This document shows positions 1-11,700 of a stretch of 64,000 bases of DNA, in pieces. Numbering within the stretch: position 1 is the first letter of the stretch; the number at the start of each line of letters is the position of its first letter. Source of the DNA: Cloeon dipterum (lineage: Eukaryota > Arthropoda > Insecta > Ephemeroptera > Baetidae); contig NC_088790.1 in NCBI RefSeq assembly GCF_949628265.1, forward strand, positions 14,574,545 to 14,638,544, written 5' to 3'. The position numbers and the translations under genes were made by a program. The notes beneath the pieces were generated by a model. That model made no database searches. It saw only the letters and a list, made by a program, of their open reading frames with translations, and was not told the DNA's origin.

Positions 1-2051
1 CAACACCAACGCCTGCGAGTGCATGCGGCAGCACATCAACGACGCCATTGAGTTTCTCACTGATGTCCACACCTTGAGCAGAATTAAAGTATTTACACGT
101 TTTATTTAGAAGACAAAGAACACTTTTTGGTATTAGAAAGTTTGAAGCTATATAGTTTCTAAAATTTAAATGAATTAATGAAATGGATATATTTTATCTT
201 CCACTAAAATAAACCTTTTATCAAGCAAACAAAATTAAACACAATGTCTGGAATATCGATTAAACATGAATGCAAAGGACTTCATCAAGATTTTTCAGTA
301 CAAAAATAAATAATAGATATATAGAAATTATTAAATAAATAATATCTTACCCTTTTAAACTTATAACGATATGTGCGCACTTTTGCACGCTGCGGCGATC
401 CCATTCCAGCTTAATGGCATTATTTAATTTACCACATATCGTTATAAACTGGTTAATTCATTGCTTATAACAAATATATTCTCTTTTGCAATTACTCACG
501 CAGACTCTATTGCTTTCAGAGCAACTGCAGAGGTGTTTCAGTAGGTTTGAACGATGACACACTTGGCGGCTCTATCAAAAGCGGTATTGCTCAATACATG
601 GCTCTTGAAATCACCAGAGGCAACAATAGGGACAATAGAGCGGTCAGCCGACACTTCCCTTGGCTATGCAACGTTCCAACTACGATCCAACAAGGGTGCG
701 TTTTACGCATCACTCATATTGAATTAACTTATTATTTTTTCATTTTGTGCCAGTGAAGTTAAAAAATTCCAAATTTTTTAGTGAAAAATTAATTCATTGT
801 TTGCTTTTCCGCTGCATGAATACTTCTAACTAAATGAATCCTGCAGGCCGAGGGAGTTCTTGGAGTGCATGGGTCACATCCGCCTCCTCTCCTGGCTGCT
901 GCTGGGCTCCCTTTACCACACGGCCCTGATTGGACCTTCAAAATCTCCCCCAAACGCGAATACCAGCAGCCAATCTGGGTAATTTGTTTGTGAAACTATC
1001 TCACAAAAATAAAAATAATTCTGCGAATTGAATTTCAGCTCGATTACCTGCCAACCGATCCCTCAAGAAGTGTCCTGCCACGTTGCCGACCACATTCAGG
1101 TGATACTCGCTGGATTCGTGGAGCAAAGCAAGGCTTCCGTTTTGCACATGTCCTCGCTCTTCCACGCCTTTATCCTCTCGCAGGTTATTTGATTTTTTTA
1201 AATTTATATCGATATCGCTTTTGAACTCTTTGTTTTTGCAGTTGTGGACCATGTATTTGGAGCAAGGCCCAAGCTCCAATATGGCTAATGGCGAAGCGCA
1301 CTACATCACCATGACCATCCTATTTGACTTTTGGTGCAAAGTTACTCCCTGCATATTGCAACTCGTGTCCCACTCCAAAGTGGTAAGCGGCACTCTATCT
1401 ATTTCTTCCTTATAGCTTAGGTCTATGGATTTTGGATGGAACCTTTTCTTCGTAAAATATACAATATTTGAAGGTATTTTTTTGGAATAAATTATAAGGT
1501 TTAACTTTTCAAAAAATGCACTGTTTTGAGGAAGATTGTTTTAGGACTTTCTATGTTACCGTTTTGGTTCCTTTAAAATATAAAAAAAGCTAATTATATA
1601 TTCGATGTTTTCTTCATAGTAAATTTTTCACTAATTTTAGTTGGCCGAGATGGTGAACCTGCACTTTTTGTCACTGCTCGAGGCCCTTCTAGAATGCAAC
1701 TCGACGGTTCTGAGTAAATTGCTTCCACTATGGTGCCCTGTGCTCTACTCGCACCAACACCAGCTGCCAGGCCACCTGCAGGTGCGTCTGCAGTCCTGCA
1801 GAAATTATGCGCCTAGCGACACCTTCCAGGCCGAAATGCCGCCACCGAGTGGTCCCCAGACTTCCGGCGCCGCTTCTGGGCAGTCGCCTTCGCACTCGGC
1901 CATCTTAAACCAGCAGAAGCAAAGCCCTTCCGTAGGCATGAAGGTGAAGGTGTCCAACCCCTTCCTCCTCAAGTGGCTCCAGAGGTTGCAGTTTAAAATG
2001 GGCCAAATCGAGCTGCAGTCCTCCGCTGCCACGCAGTTTTATTCTGTTTAG
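1..2051 (+). CDS. unc79: unc79 homologue, C-terminal exons (5' end outside window)
   Basis: Six exons are seen: 1-88, 520-695, 847-978, 1039-1183, 1242-1382 and 1641-2051, with stop TAG at 2049-2051. All junctions are GT-AG and keep one open frame of about 363 codons. The translation contains TLGGSIKSGIAQYMALE, REFLECMGHIRLLSWLLLGS and a C-terminal end LLKWLQRLQFKMGQIE followed by LQSSAATQFYSV. These closely match what I remember of the C-terminus of UNC79, including the KWLQ..QFKM pattern and the final QFY. UNC79 is a very large scaffold that, with UNC80, supports the NALCN sodium-leak channel at the plasma membrane of neurons. Only the last part is here; most of the gene lies left of base 1. 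A poly(A) signal follows about 165 bp after the stop, and the next gene lies downstream on the same strand. Family confidence is high; exon boundaries are hand-called. Confidence 0.88.
361..447. repeat. Perfect 15-bp inverted repeat inside unc79 intron
   Basis: TTATAACGATATGTG at 361-375 is mirrored exactly by CACATATCGTTATAA at 433-447, with a 57-nt, less AT-rich loop between. It lies in the unc79 intron 89-519. It could be a very short MITE-like element or an RNA hairpin. No target-site duplication is clear. Confidence 0.75.
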
Positions 2052-2216
2052 ATGAAAGATCACTGTGTTACCCCACCCTAATGTGTTTCACAATGCTGTA
2101 ATATGCCTGTATTGTTAAAAAATCCATTGACTGCACTAAAAATGTTAATATTTGTTAGAAAAAAAGATGTTTATTAGATAATCCTCTGTTGAAATCTGTA
2201 TTGATGTTGGCAAGAG

Positions 2217-2222
2217 AATAAA
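2217..2222 (+). terminator. Poly(A) signal of unc79
   Basis: AATAAA lies 165 bp after the unc79 stop codon, in AT-rich DNA, and is the first canonical hexamer downstream. It is the likely cleavage and polyadenylation signal. Confidence 0.6.
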
Positions 2223-2655
2223 GTGAATGTATTAAGGAATATATTTGTTATTATTTTTATTGAAAAATTTCCTTCCCAATTCAAGGCTGCTCTTTGTAAT
2301 ACATTTTAAATTGTACATAGTGTTTTGACCCTTAAACAAATTTCTTTGCAAGGACTATAGTTAAATTTGAAGATAAATAAAGCAAATTAATAAGTTTAGA
2401 TGAAGAGTTTTATAATTTATCCACCTCATTTTTTTAATTTTAATGGAATGCAGAAAAAAACTGATGATTGCATTGTAAAATTTGGAGTAAAAATAATTTA
2501 TCATGAAAAAAATGTTCCCGATTATAATTATGATAAAACTGCCGGAGGAGCGCATATGCACAGACAGCGTAACCAGGGAAACCACTGGACAAACACTAAG
2601 TAGCTGTTATGGTTTCCGTAGCACAATACACTTGCCAAATTTTTACTGAGTAGCC
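2223..2655. other. Short tandem intergenic gap, unc79 to CCDC34-like gene
   Basis: About 430 bp of very AT-rich DNA separates the unc79 poly(A) signal from the ATG of the next gene on the same strand. No TATA box at a convincing spacing was seen. The promoter of the coiled-coil gene must lie here or within the unc79 3' end. Confidence 0.6.
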
Positions 2656-4324
2656 ATGGATGAAAAAGAGGAACGAGAGGCTAAGATCAAAGAAAATTTC
2701 AAGCGATGGCTGGAAAAGAAGAATCAAGAATTGCTGGACAAAAAGTCGAAGGAGCTGGAGCGAGAGGCAATTCTACACATGGAAAAGGAGAAGAAAATGC
2801 AGCGGATTCAAGATGCGATGAGTGAGTGGAATAAAATGAAGGTGTTTGGAAACGTCTAGATGCTTTTGTAAGTTTTGTTTAATCCATCCGAGAATTTAGG
2901 CAAAGGAATTACTGATAAAACGGAAGAAGGAAGAGGAGAAAAAGGCCGTTGAGCGAGACAAGAAGGAGCAGGAGGAACTGGCCAAGCGAGAAAACGCAAG
3001 CATGGTGCGTGGGGATTTTTGAATTCCAAATAATATAGCTCCAATGAAATTGGAATAAAACAAAATTCCAATATAAAATATTGTATATGTGATACATTGA
3101 AAATATAATCTCTGAATGAGATTTTTGTTTGAGATGATTAAAGAACTGTACAATATAAAAAAATCAAATAGCCCCAGCTTTGGATGCGTATTTTTCGTCT
3201 GCAATTTGTATATTTTTGTTTTGAATCTATTTTTTTCATCAGAATTGGCTGGATTTGTAACTTTCAGAAATACTGGCATCGCAATCTTGGAATAATTCCT
3301 CATCCAATCAAGAGATTTACTTGTCTTATTTAACTTCACTTAAGTTTTTTTCTTTTAAACTTCCTTAAAGGCGTACCAGGCATGGATCAAGCAGGTGCGT
3401 GAGAGAGACAAAAAGATAAAGGAAAAAGAATGGAAGAAGCTGTTGGTCGCGGAGAAGAGTCACTTGCAACTTTCCGAGAGGAAGAGTGAGGCCGAAGTCA
3501 GCTTTTGCGTGTGGAAAAAGAAAAAAGACCACGAACTACAAGTGCAATTCAGGAGAGCAAGGTACCAACATCAATTTAATACAGGAGAATAAAAACACTT
3601 CGGTATTACTCGTGTTGAAGATCGTCTCTAAAGTTTCGGCTGTTCACTATTGCATGGATATATTAAAACCAGGGTGTAGATTCATGGCACGTATTCTTAA
3701 AAAATAATTAATAGAAGCAACGAAAATGAAATTTTCCAGAAAATAATACTCTTAGGGTAAAAACTTGTGAATTTTGTAACAAACAGCAACTAAAACCGTC
3801 GAAATTGCTTGAAATTGAAAGACTAATTAAACCGACTAATTTATCTCTGAAAAAATAAAAATAAAAATCAAGAGATTTTTTTCTTTTCTTTTAAGTGATT
3901 TTTTTTTTGCTTTTTATCCCTGTCCGAGGACCAGGAAGGGCGCGCACTGTGCTAGCATATGAATGCTGAAACTTACTTAGCTGGGTCCCAATTACACTTC
4001 TTGTTGCTTCTTTAGGCATCTAAAAAAAACGAACTCATATCAAGGAATTTAAAGGATTTAATTTCTTCTGCTTCTATTAATTATTCTATTATTATAAATG
4101 CCTCCTTTAACAAGATCGATTAAGAATGTAACCAACCTCAAGTGAAAATTTGTTTTCAAAAGATAAATTAAAGTTGACTGATCTATTTTTAATTTATGTC
4201 TTCCCCGTTTTAAAGGAAAATAAAGGAGAAGGTTGAAATGGAGATGAAAGAAAAGGTGGAAGAGAGGTCCTATGAGGCAGAGCAGGCCTATCTAAATTGG
4301 TTGGACTCGCTGGACTACAGCTAA
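2656..4324 (+). CDS. Small coiled-coil protein, CCDC34-like
   Basis: Four exons, 2656-2841, 2900-3004, 3371-3561 and 4216-4324, join in frame through GT-AG introns to a 196-residue protein beginning MDEKEEREAK. It is almost entirely charged helix (Lys/Glu/Arg rich), so a continuous coiled coil is expected, with no signal peptide or membrane segment. A recurring aromatic-tryptophan pattern is visible: FKRWLEKK near residues 15-22, YQAWIKQ near 99-105 and YLNWLDS at the C-terminus. This pattern and composition recall CCDC34, a ciliary/flagellar coiled-coil protein. Low-complexity helical proteins are easily confused, so another ciliary coiled-coil family is possible. The ATG at 2656 is supported by the in-frame exon structure. 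The 3'UTR looks very short, with AATAAA about 17 bp after the stop. Confidence 0.6.
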
Positions 4325-4340
4325 CATGGCTCAGTAATTA

Positions 4341-4350
4341 AATAAATAAA
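4341..4350 (+). terminator. Overlapping poly(A) signals of the CCDC34-like gene
   Basis: Two overlapping AATAAA hexamers begin at 4341 and 4345, only about 17-21 bp after the stop codon, implying a very short 3'UTR. Confidence 0.5.
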
Positions 4351-5560
4351 CCAGTTTGTTGTAAATACATTCAGAAATGCGTTTATTTTTTGCATAGCAT
4401 TTGATTGTGTGGACAAATATTTAAATCTTTTTGGCAAAAACATTTGAGTCAAATAACTAAATATAATCTCTCCTTCCGACACACATTTTAACTATAGTAG
4501 TTGATTTTACACATACAAAACATAACAATACGCTCTATATACACAGACATATATCCAAACTCACAACACGTCATAAAAAGAGATCTCAGATTTTCAATAA
4601 TAAATGAATTGCCTGTGTTAATATTACAATAGGAGCAGAAACAACAAGCATTATTATATTTCTTCTCAACAAATAAACTTGTTTTGAAACACTCTAGTTC
4701 GCGTCTACAAACTATTAGTTGCGAAGAGAAAATGTCCATATTAAATTGTATTTGCTTACTATGAAATGCGCGATTGTTACAAATTAATGACGGCTACTAA
4801 TGCTAAATAAATTAATGATCGGAAATAAAAAAAAATGCAATCGACTGACTGTCCGTAATATTAGTATTAAGCACTTCTTGTTTCTTTCACACGTACATCC
4901 TTATATGGCAACAATGGCAGACTGGAAATATCAGCAAATTAAGTCGCATCATTAAAATACATCGATTATGAGATTCGGTATTTTAAGTTCAGGTAAAAAT
5001 ACGATTTGACAGAACATTATTTCATTCAAAGCATAAAATTATTCATATATAGTAAAAAACACTTGAATGGCGCTTTCAAAAAATAAGTTAGTACTCGCGC
5101 GCGCGCTCACGTCTCTCTCCTCTATCGATAAAAAATCATTTGATAAAATAAAAGTGCCCACCATCGGAAATCCCTGCCAGACTAGCAAGCAGACGTAATT
5201 TTATCGACCCCGGTTCTCTGTTTCTAATCTTTTGGAAATGCGATCTTTCACAAAACTCTTTGTTAATGATGTTGCCAGAGACTCGACGTGGGCAAAACAG
5301 TCAAATCTTTGAAACTATCCGCAGAGGAGCAGTCGCATTCAGAGCAAACTGAAAGGAAACCCCGCAAACCTTCTGAAATTAAAAAGGATTTTTTTGCATC
5401 AAACGTGTAGACCTTCATGAAATTGAAATAAATTGACTGGGGAAAATTTTCTCAGGCAAATTGCAGAATGCAGAGACCAACTTAACAATGGCAACTAATG
5501 ATAATTTTTGTCGTTAACTATTATATAAAAATCGGACTTTTTTGTCCATCTATGATGGAA
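4351..5560. other. Convergent intergenic region
   Basis: AT-rich DNA between the 3' ends of the CCDC34-like gene (+) and cv-2 (-). A short CG-dinucleotide run sits at about 5096-5106. I see no gene, RNA or mobile element here. Confidence 0.5.
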
Positions 5561-5566
5561 TTTATT
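5561..5566 (-). terminator. Candidate poly(A) signal of cv-2
   Basis: TTTATT on the plus strand (AATAAA on the minus strand) lies about 396 bp beyond the cv-2 stop. It is the first exact hexamer I found downstream. Variant signals closer to the stop cannot be excluded. Confidence 0.3.
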
Positions 5567-5961
5567 TTGATAAATTATTAAAAATTGAAAATTATAAAAA
5601 TAAAAGTATTTTTAATGTTTCATTAGGGCTTTTATCACTTCAACCAAAATATTAAAGTTTTGGAAATTCGAAAAGACCAATCTCGTCAACGGATATCAGT
5701 TAACCTAACCATATCACCTTTGGAAGAAAATTTGATCCTTAAATTGGAATTTAAAATTTCCAAATTTTTTTAGCGGCCTCGCCGCTCCAAAAATATTTCG
5801 ACGCTTCATGTTTGTACCACAAAACTGAACACTTTTGATGCAAAAAATCTTTTAAATTCGGTTGGTTGTTTCCCAGTTAACCTTTTTGAAAGCACGCCGG
5901 CCAGGAGTGAATCAATTTTGGTGCTCCTCCACTGTGGCAAAATGAAGCCGAACTGGTGCGA

Positions 5962-8724
5962 CTACACTCTTGCATGCTCAGTCGCTTTGTGGTGGCGCAT
6001 TATTTGTTTTCTCCGCCGCGCCGCCTGCTGCTTCTGCCTCCTCCTGCGCTGCGTGGACAGCGGCTCCTGGTAGCAGCCGGTCATCACTCGCCATGAGGCC
6101 TGCAGGTTGGGCGAGATAACCGTGCCGGCCTTGACGTTGCACTCGCGGATGTAGGCCTCGATCACCTGGCAGTGGCACAGCGAGTTGCTGCCCATCCGCT
6201 CCCGGCACATGCACATCTCGTCCACACACGCTCTGCAAACGAAATAAGTTTTTTTACTGTTTTTTTCTGAATTTATTTCGTTTTTTTACTAGATTTTCCG
6301 TACATTATTTTTTTTAACATTTAGACTAAGTAATATGTTCAATGTTTTGAGCCCTTCAAAGTTGTATCTAAACTTTTTCGATATAAAATAGGAAATACAA
6401 TTCGATTAAGGGACCGAAAATAAAAACATTAATTTGTCAGAAAATATCATTCGGATTTTCAAAAGTGGGCCAATCATCTAAAAATAAAATGTTTAATCTG
6501 AGCCCCCTTTTTTGAAAATTACGATCATAAAATACCAACAAGAAGCAATTTTTATTGCTCTGTTGCTATTTGAGATTGGCAACTAGCAGAACCTTGCATG
6601 CGTCATGAGCGCAATGGATTAGTTTGTAGACTGATGTTTAGATTAAAAAATACTATCCACCAACACATAAATTGCAAAATAGCTTCAATAATAATAATTA
6701 AAGCTTCTCAACTCCTCTATAACTGTTGAATCGTAAATGACGGGAGGCTAGCCTTGCAAGCATCATTGACGTCAAAGATGACGTATTAAGGCACTGGCTA
6801 TTGTTTTAGTCGAACTTGGCAGAATCAGTGCCACTAAATCCGATTTTATTCGATTCAACACCAATTAAATGAAGATTGATCATGTATCATGTCAATTTGA
6901 AGCTAAAATTTCAATTATTTTATTCGCAAGGGGATTAAATAAATACAAAAGACCAGAATGAAAAAATGTGTTAAAAAGGAAAATAAGTTGAGATTAATCG
7001 AAATTTCTCTATTTTGGTTGGTTCACCCCCTTATAGCGTACAACTAGTGTAAATCCCGCGTCTCGAAAACATCGTGAACGAAAAGCAATTTTTATTTCAT
7101 CAATACTGTGGCCATACAACCATAAAAAATTATAGAGGACTATTTTCCTACCCTAAAAAAATTATTTCGCATTGTTCTAAGGTAAAAAATCCTATTAATA
7201 TAAAAAAATTATAAAAAAATGAAATTTGAGACTCACTTGTAGTACTTCATGGCAGGAACAACGATGTGGCACTTTTTGAAGATGTCCGACCTGATGGGCA
7301 TGCATTTTCGGTGGTCGCGGTGGTGCTTCTTAGCCAACTCGGAGCAGCCCAGCTCTTGTTTTGGCACAGCCAGCGCCTTTGTCCGCGAGCCGACCATTGT
7401 GCTGCTTGGCTGGTGGCTCTGCACGTTGCGCGTGCAGCTCTTGAGACCACCAGCACGCCAGCTCTCAGCAAACTCATCGGCCTTGCTCGTCCTGCCACCA
7501 TGCTGTAGCTCAAAGTCGTCGCCAGGCTTGCCGTTGTAGTTGCCGCATAGACCGCACACCTTTCCGTGCATGCTCACCGGTACCGTGATTTCCAGCAGCG
7601 AGTGTCCATTCCAAGCTACCTTCAGGCCTGCAATCCAGTGATTAAAATGTTAATTTTCGCTAGAAATTTTTTGATTTAACAGTTTTAGCAATGTACGTGA
7701 TTTGGAGAAAAATTGAACATGAACCTTAAAATCGATTTAAACACAGTTTTTACTCAATTTAGATTTTCAAAATATTTTATCAGTGATGAGACAAATTAGG
7801 TGGTCATTTTAACATTCTGAGAAAAAATTCAATATATATAGCCTTGTTTTTCTTTAAGGTTTTTGTCTCTGGCTTTTTAAGTTTTTATTGGTTTTAGAAA
7901 ACAATTTAACATATTAACATTTTCACATTATCTACTCTTAGCATTTATTTGATCCAAATTAATGAAAAGTTATTTTAAATTTGAAAATATAGTATATTAT
8001 AAAAATATTTTGCATTTTTCAACTCCCCTCGTCATGTAAAGTCTTCAGAGCAAAAAAATATTTTGAATTTTATTTTGAATCAATTCCAATGTTAGATCCA
8101 ATAAGGATTTTTAATCCTCGGAGCTTCGTAACACAAAAACTCAATCAAATTGAAAGTTTTCCCTATACTGATTATTCTCTTCTCATTGAATAGATGAATG
8201 ATTTTTCCAAAATTTCAAGTTTACTTGCGAGTTATGAGAAATGAATTGAATAAAATTTTTCTTTCAAATTTTGATAACTAGAATTAAAATATAAAATTGT
8301 AAATAACTTCTGCAGCTCAAACCGCGTCACTATTCTTACCGATGCTAGTGCTGAGCGTGATATAATCCACCTCATTCTTGAGTTCCAAGACGCCGTCCAC
8401 TTTGTAAGGAAGCTTCTCTACCTTTTGCCCGTCCACTTTTACCCGTAAACTCTGGCCCAGGGTCACCTTGTGTTCTGCCAACTAATTTCAAATAATTAAT
8501 TCAGTGATGCACGGATTTCAAGGGCAAAAAACCAACCTTAATCGTGACTATCCTCGCCAGATCACCGCGAGCGTTGGCCATCGGCACCGTCGAAATTCTG
8601 ATGGAGAATGTCCTGTTTCCAGAACAGTCAGTCACCAGTTGGTACTTGCAGCTTCCGTGGAAACTGAAGTGCCTGTCGTCGAACGTTTTAAACTGGCCTC
8701 CAAAGACGTAGCACCGACCCTCTC
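5962..8724 (-). other. cv-2: cv-2 exons 9-12: VWD and C8 domains plus polybasic tail
   Basis: VWD starts in exon 8537-8724 with RCYVFGGQFKTFDDRHFSFH, continues through 8340-8481 (TLGQSLRVKVDG) and reaches the diagnostic CGLCGNYNGKPGDDFEL and FAESWR in exon 7237-7627. C8 follows, from LGCSELAKKH to about YIRECNVKAG across the last intron. The final exon then gives ASWRVMTGC and a tail rich in Arg/Lys (QRRRRQKQQAARRRK) before the stop at 5962-5964. Vertebrate BMPER has a Cys-rich TIL module after C8; none is present here or in frame beyond the stop. The basic tail could bind heparan sulphate or be a processing site; both are inference. Confidence 0.82.
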
Positions 8725-11700
8725 CTGAAGAACAATTTTGATTTAGTTAATAACTTAATGGGATCTGGATCACCAAAGTTAAATTTAAAGAATCTATGTG
8801 AGAACGACGTTCAACGGGTAATCAGATTATGAATATTGAATAATTATTGTGTCCTGTCTTTTGAAATTATGTAAATATGTTTATTGCTTTATTTTATTAA
8901 AATAAATAAATTCTTACTCTCGACGCATTCTGGGCAGCACTGATCTGGCGATTGGCGTAAATAAAAGTTTCGCTTGCAGAAGGCGGTCTGCAGCATCAGC
9001 TCGGACGATTCGTGAGGAACTTCAGTTTGCAGTCTGATGGCGCACTCCGCCTTGGCGCACTTGACCTGGCCCTGGTCGCACTGGCAAGACACGCATTTGC
9101 TCCTTTTAACCGTCTCGCCACTCTGTTGAATATGGTATTAAAACTCATTTTTAAATCGAAAAAAGGAAAACAAGACTTCATCCTCGTAGAAACATTTTTT
9201 TAATTACATGCTGAATATTTTCCGCATGTTCAGTGCAATTGTATTTCACAAGACTAAATTATACAATTAATTTTCATCATGATAAATAATCCATGAGTGA
9301 GCCACGTTCAGCTCTTAAGTTATTATTGAGTCATTAAAAACTTTTTGACCAGCGAGGATGAAGTTAGTCTTGTTTTTCATTTCCAACTGAAGCCTTACCT
9401 TATAAGTTTTGCCACCAAATGTGCATTCGCCACCGAAATTCTGCGTGGGCGCCACGCAAGTCTTGCAGCAGTCAGTTTTCTTCAGCAAAATTTGGTCTTT
9501 TTGGGGACAGCCCACCAAGGACGGGCAAGTTTGGGCTTTGCACGACACGGTTGGCTCAGAAGCACCCTGATCCAAATAAAGTTAAGAAAGTGCTACAGGC
9601 AAAAATGGCCATATATATTCACCTCCACGCATCTACAACTATTGCAGTTGTCAACAGCGTAGTCCTGGCTGTTTTTCAGGAGCCAACTTCCCAGAAAGCA
9701 GGTGCCCTTTGGTGCGTTCAGGAACTTCGTCCTTTCCACTGACCCTAAAATCAAATCAGATTTTATGAATAGGTTATGGAATTTAAAAAAAAATCAACTT
9801 GTTTTCTGTCTGTTTTATTTTCATTTAGACACCGAATGAGCACAAATATCGCAATTTTTAAAACATTTGGTCAAAATTTATACCCATCTTTGCAGCCCAA
9901 AACTCAACTTTATCCGAAAAAACTGAAAATACATTTGAAGCGCCTTTGAAGCCTTTAAAACACGTTAAAAACGTGGAAAACATTAATAAAATTTGGTGCA
10001 TTTAAAAATTTTCAGGACATAGAATTCTATACAATTAAATTAAATATTTATTTCTATATAGATATTAGAAAAAGTAAAATAATCAACGTTGAGATTTAAT
10101 GTACTGTAGTGTGTTATTAAAGCAGAAAAAATATACTAACTAGATGTTGACTGAGGAGGCCGACACTTTGGGCAGCAGTCCATCATTCCAGGTTCCACTT
10201 GCTGGCGGCTGGGGCAGTTGAGCACTGGACAGGCCTTACTGGTGCACACCATCGTGCCCTTTCTGTCGCAAGTACACGTCATGCACGGTGCCTCGGCTGG
10301 CCGCAGTTCAGTACCCACGCTCATTTTGAATCCGCGCCACTCACACGCTGCAATGTTCACGATTGTTTTAATTCCATTTAATATTCTTGGAAAATATGTT
10401 CATTAGTGACGAAGTTGAATTTGTTAAAATAAATGCGGATTTTTTATTTTCTCTGACGGTGTTTAAATCAAATAAAACCTAGGATCATGAAAATTATAAG
10501 GAAAATAGGCGATTAAATTATTTTTAAGCAAACTTAATTTTATTTGCCATCCTCTTAACGAAAAAAACAAAATGGCATATAAAACTTATAACATTAAATT
10601 GGCCAAAAATAACAAACAAACAATCAGAGATCTATTATTTCTTCTTAATATCATTTTTAATTATTAATCTTTAAGAAAAAATAACTCACTTGGACAGCGA
10701 GAGCAGCATTCATTTGGCCGTTTGGGTAGCGGATTGTCACAAGGCGTGTGACACTCAATTTTGCTCTCGGTGAGGACGCCGTTGACGCAGACGACGTTTG
10801 TGCACGGCTCAGGCCGCCACACCGTGCCGCTCTCGTGCAGCGTGCCGTTAATCCAGCAACCTGGAGGATATGAAATATTCTCGATTATGGGGTCGAGTTG
10901 CAGAGAATCTGCGTACCTTTGCACTGCGATGGGCAACACGGGTCTGACGCCTTGGTCTTTGGGTGCGCGCAGTCTTCCGTTTTTGGACAATGTTTTGGCT
11001 GGCACTGGATGTAATGATTCTGCAAGCATATTAATAAAGATATTAGGGCTGTGAATGTAATGGTTTTTATTCAAAGACTGTTTTTGTGGCTAATAATAAC
11101 CGGTTTTAAATTGCAAAGTTTAGCGCGCTTCATATGGACTTATGGGGAGTTTTTAAGGCAAACATTTATTTTTCACAGTTTGTGTAAAAGGTTTGATATC
11201 CTTGGTCCTTGGATATATATACACATATACATATAAATTAATATCTTGATATTCTTGATCTAAAATATACCAATATGTTTGCATGAGCAAGACACTTAAA
11301 GTAAATAATAAAAACAAAAATCTTCCAAAGGAAACAAGTGTGGTAAGTTGCTATCTTTCATATTTTTTTAAGAGCGAAATTAATTCCAAAAATTAGTAAA
11401 ATGAATTAAGAACGCAGATTTTGATTATTGACGCAACATGATTTTTCGTGAGAATTTTTTTAATCACATTAATAAAGAGTTCAGATTATTCTAGAAGGAA
11501 TGGACAGTGCACTAATAAAAATGCGACACGTAACATCTTTTTTATTTAATTTCGTCCCCAACAACCTTAAAAATATTATAAATTTTGTTCCAAATATTTG
11601 CAAGGAAATTGACTCTTCGAATTTTTAGATTAGATAACAGATTTAAAAAGGCTTTTGGTCTGAAATTTTTTACTTTTGATTTAAATTGTATCAAAGAAGG

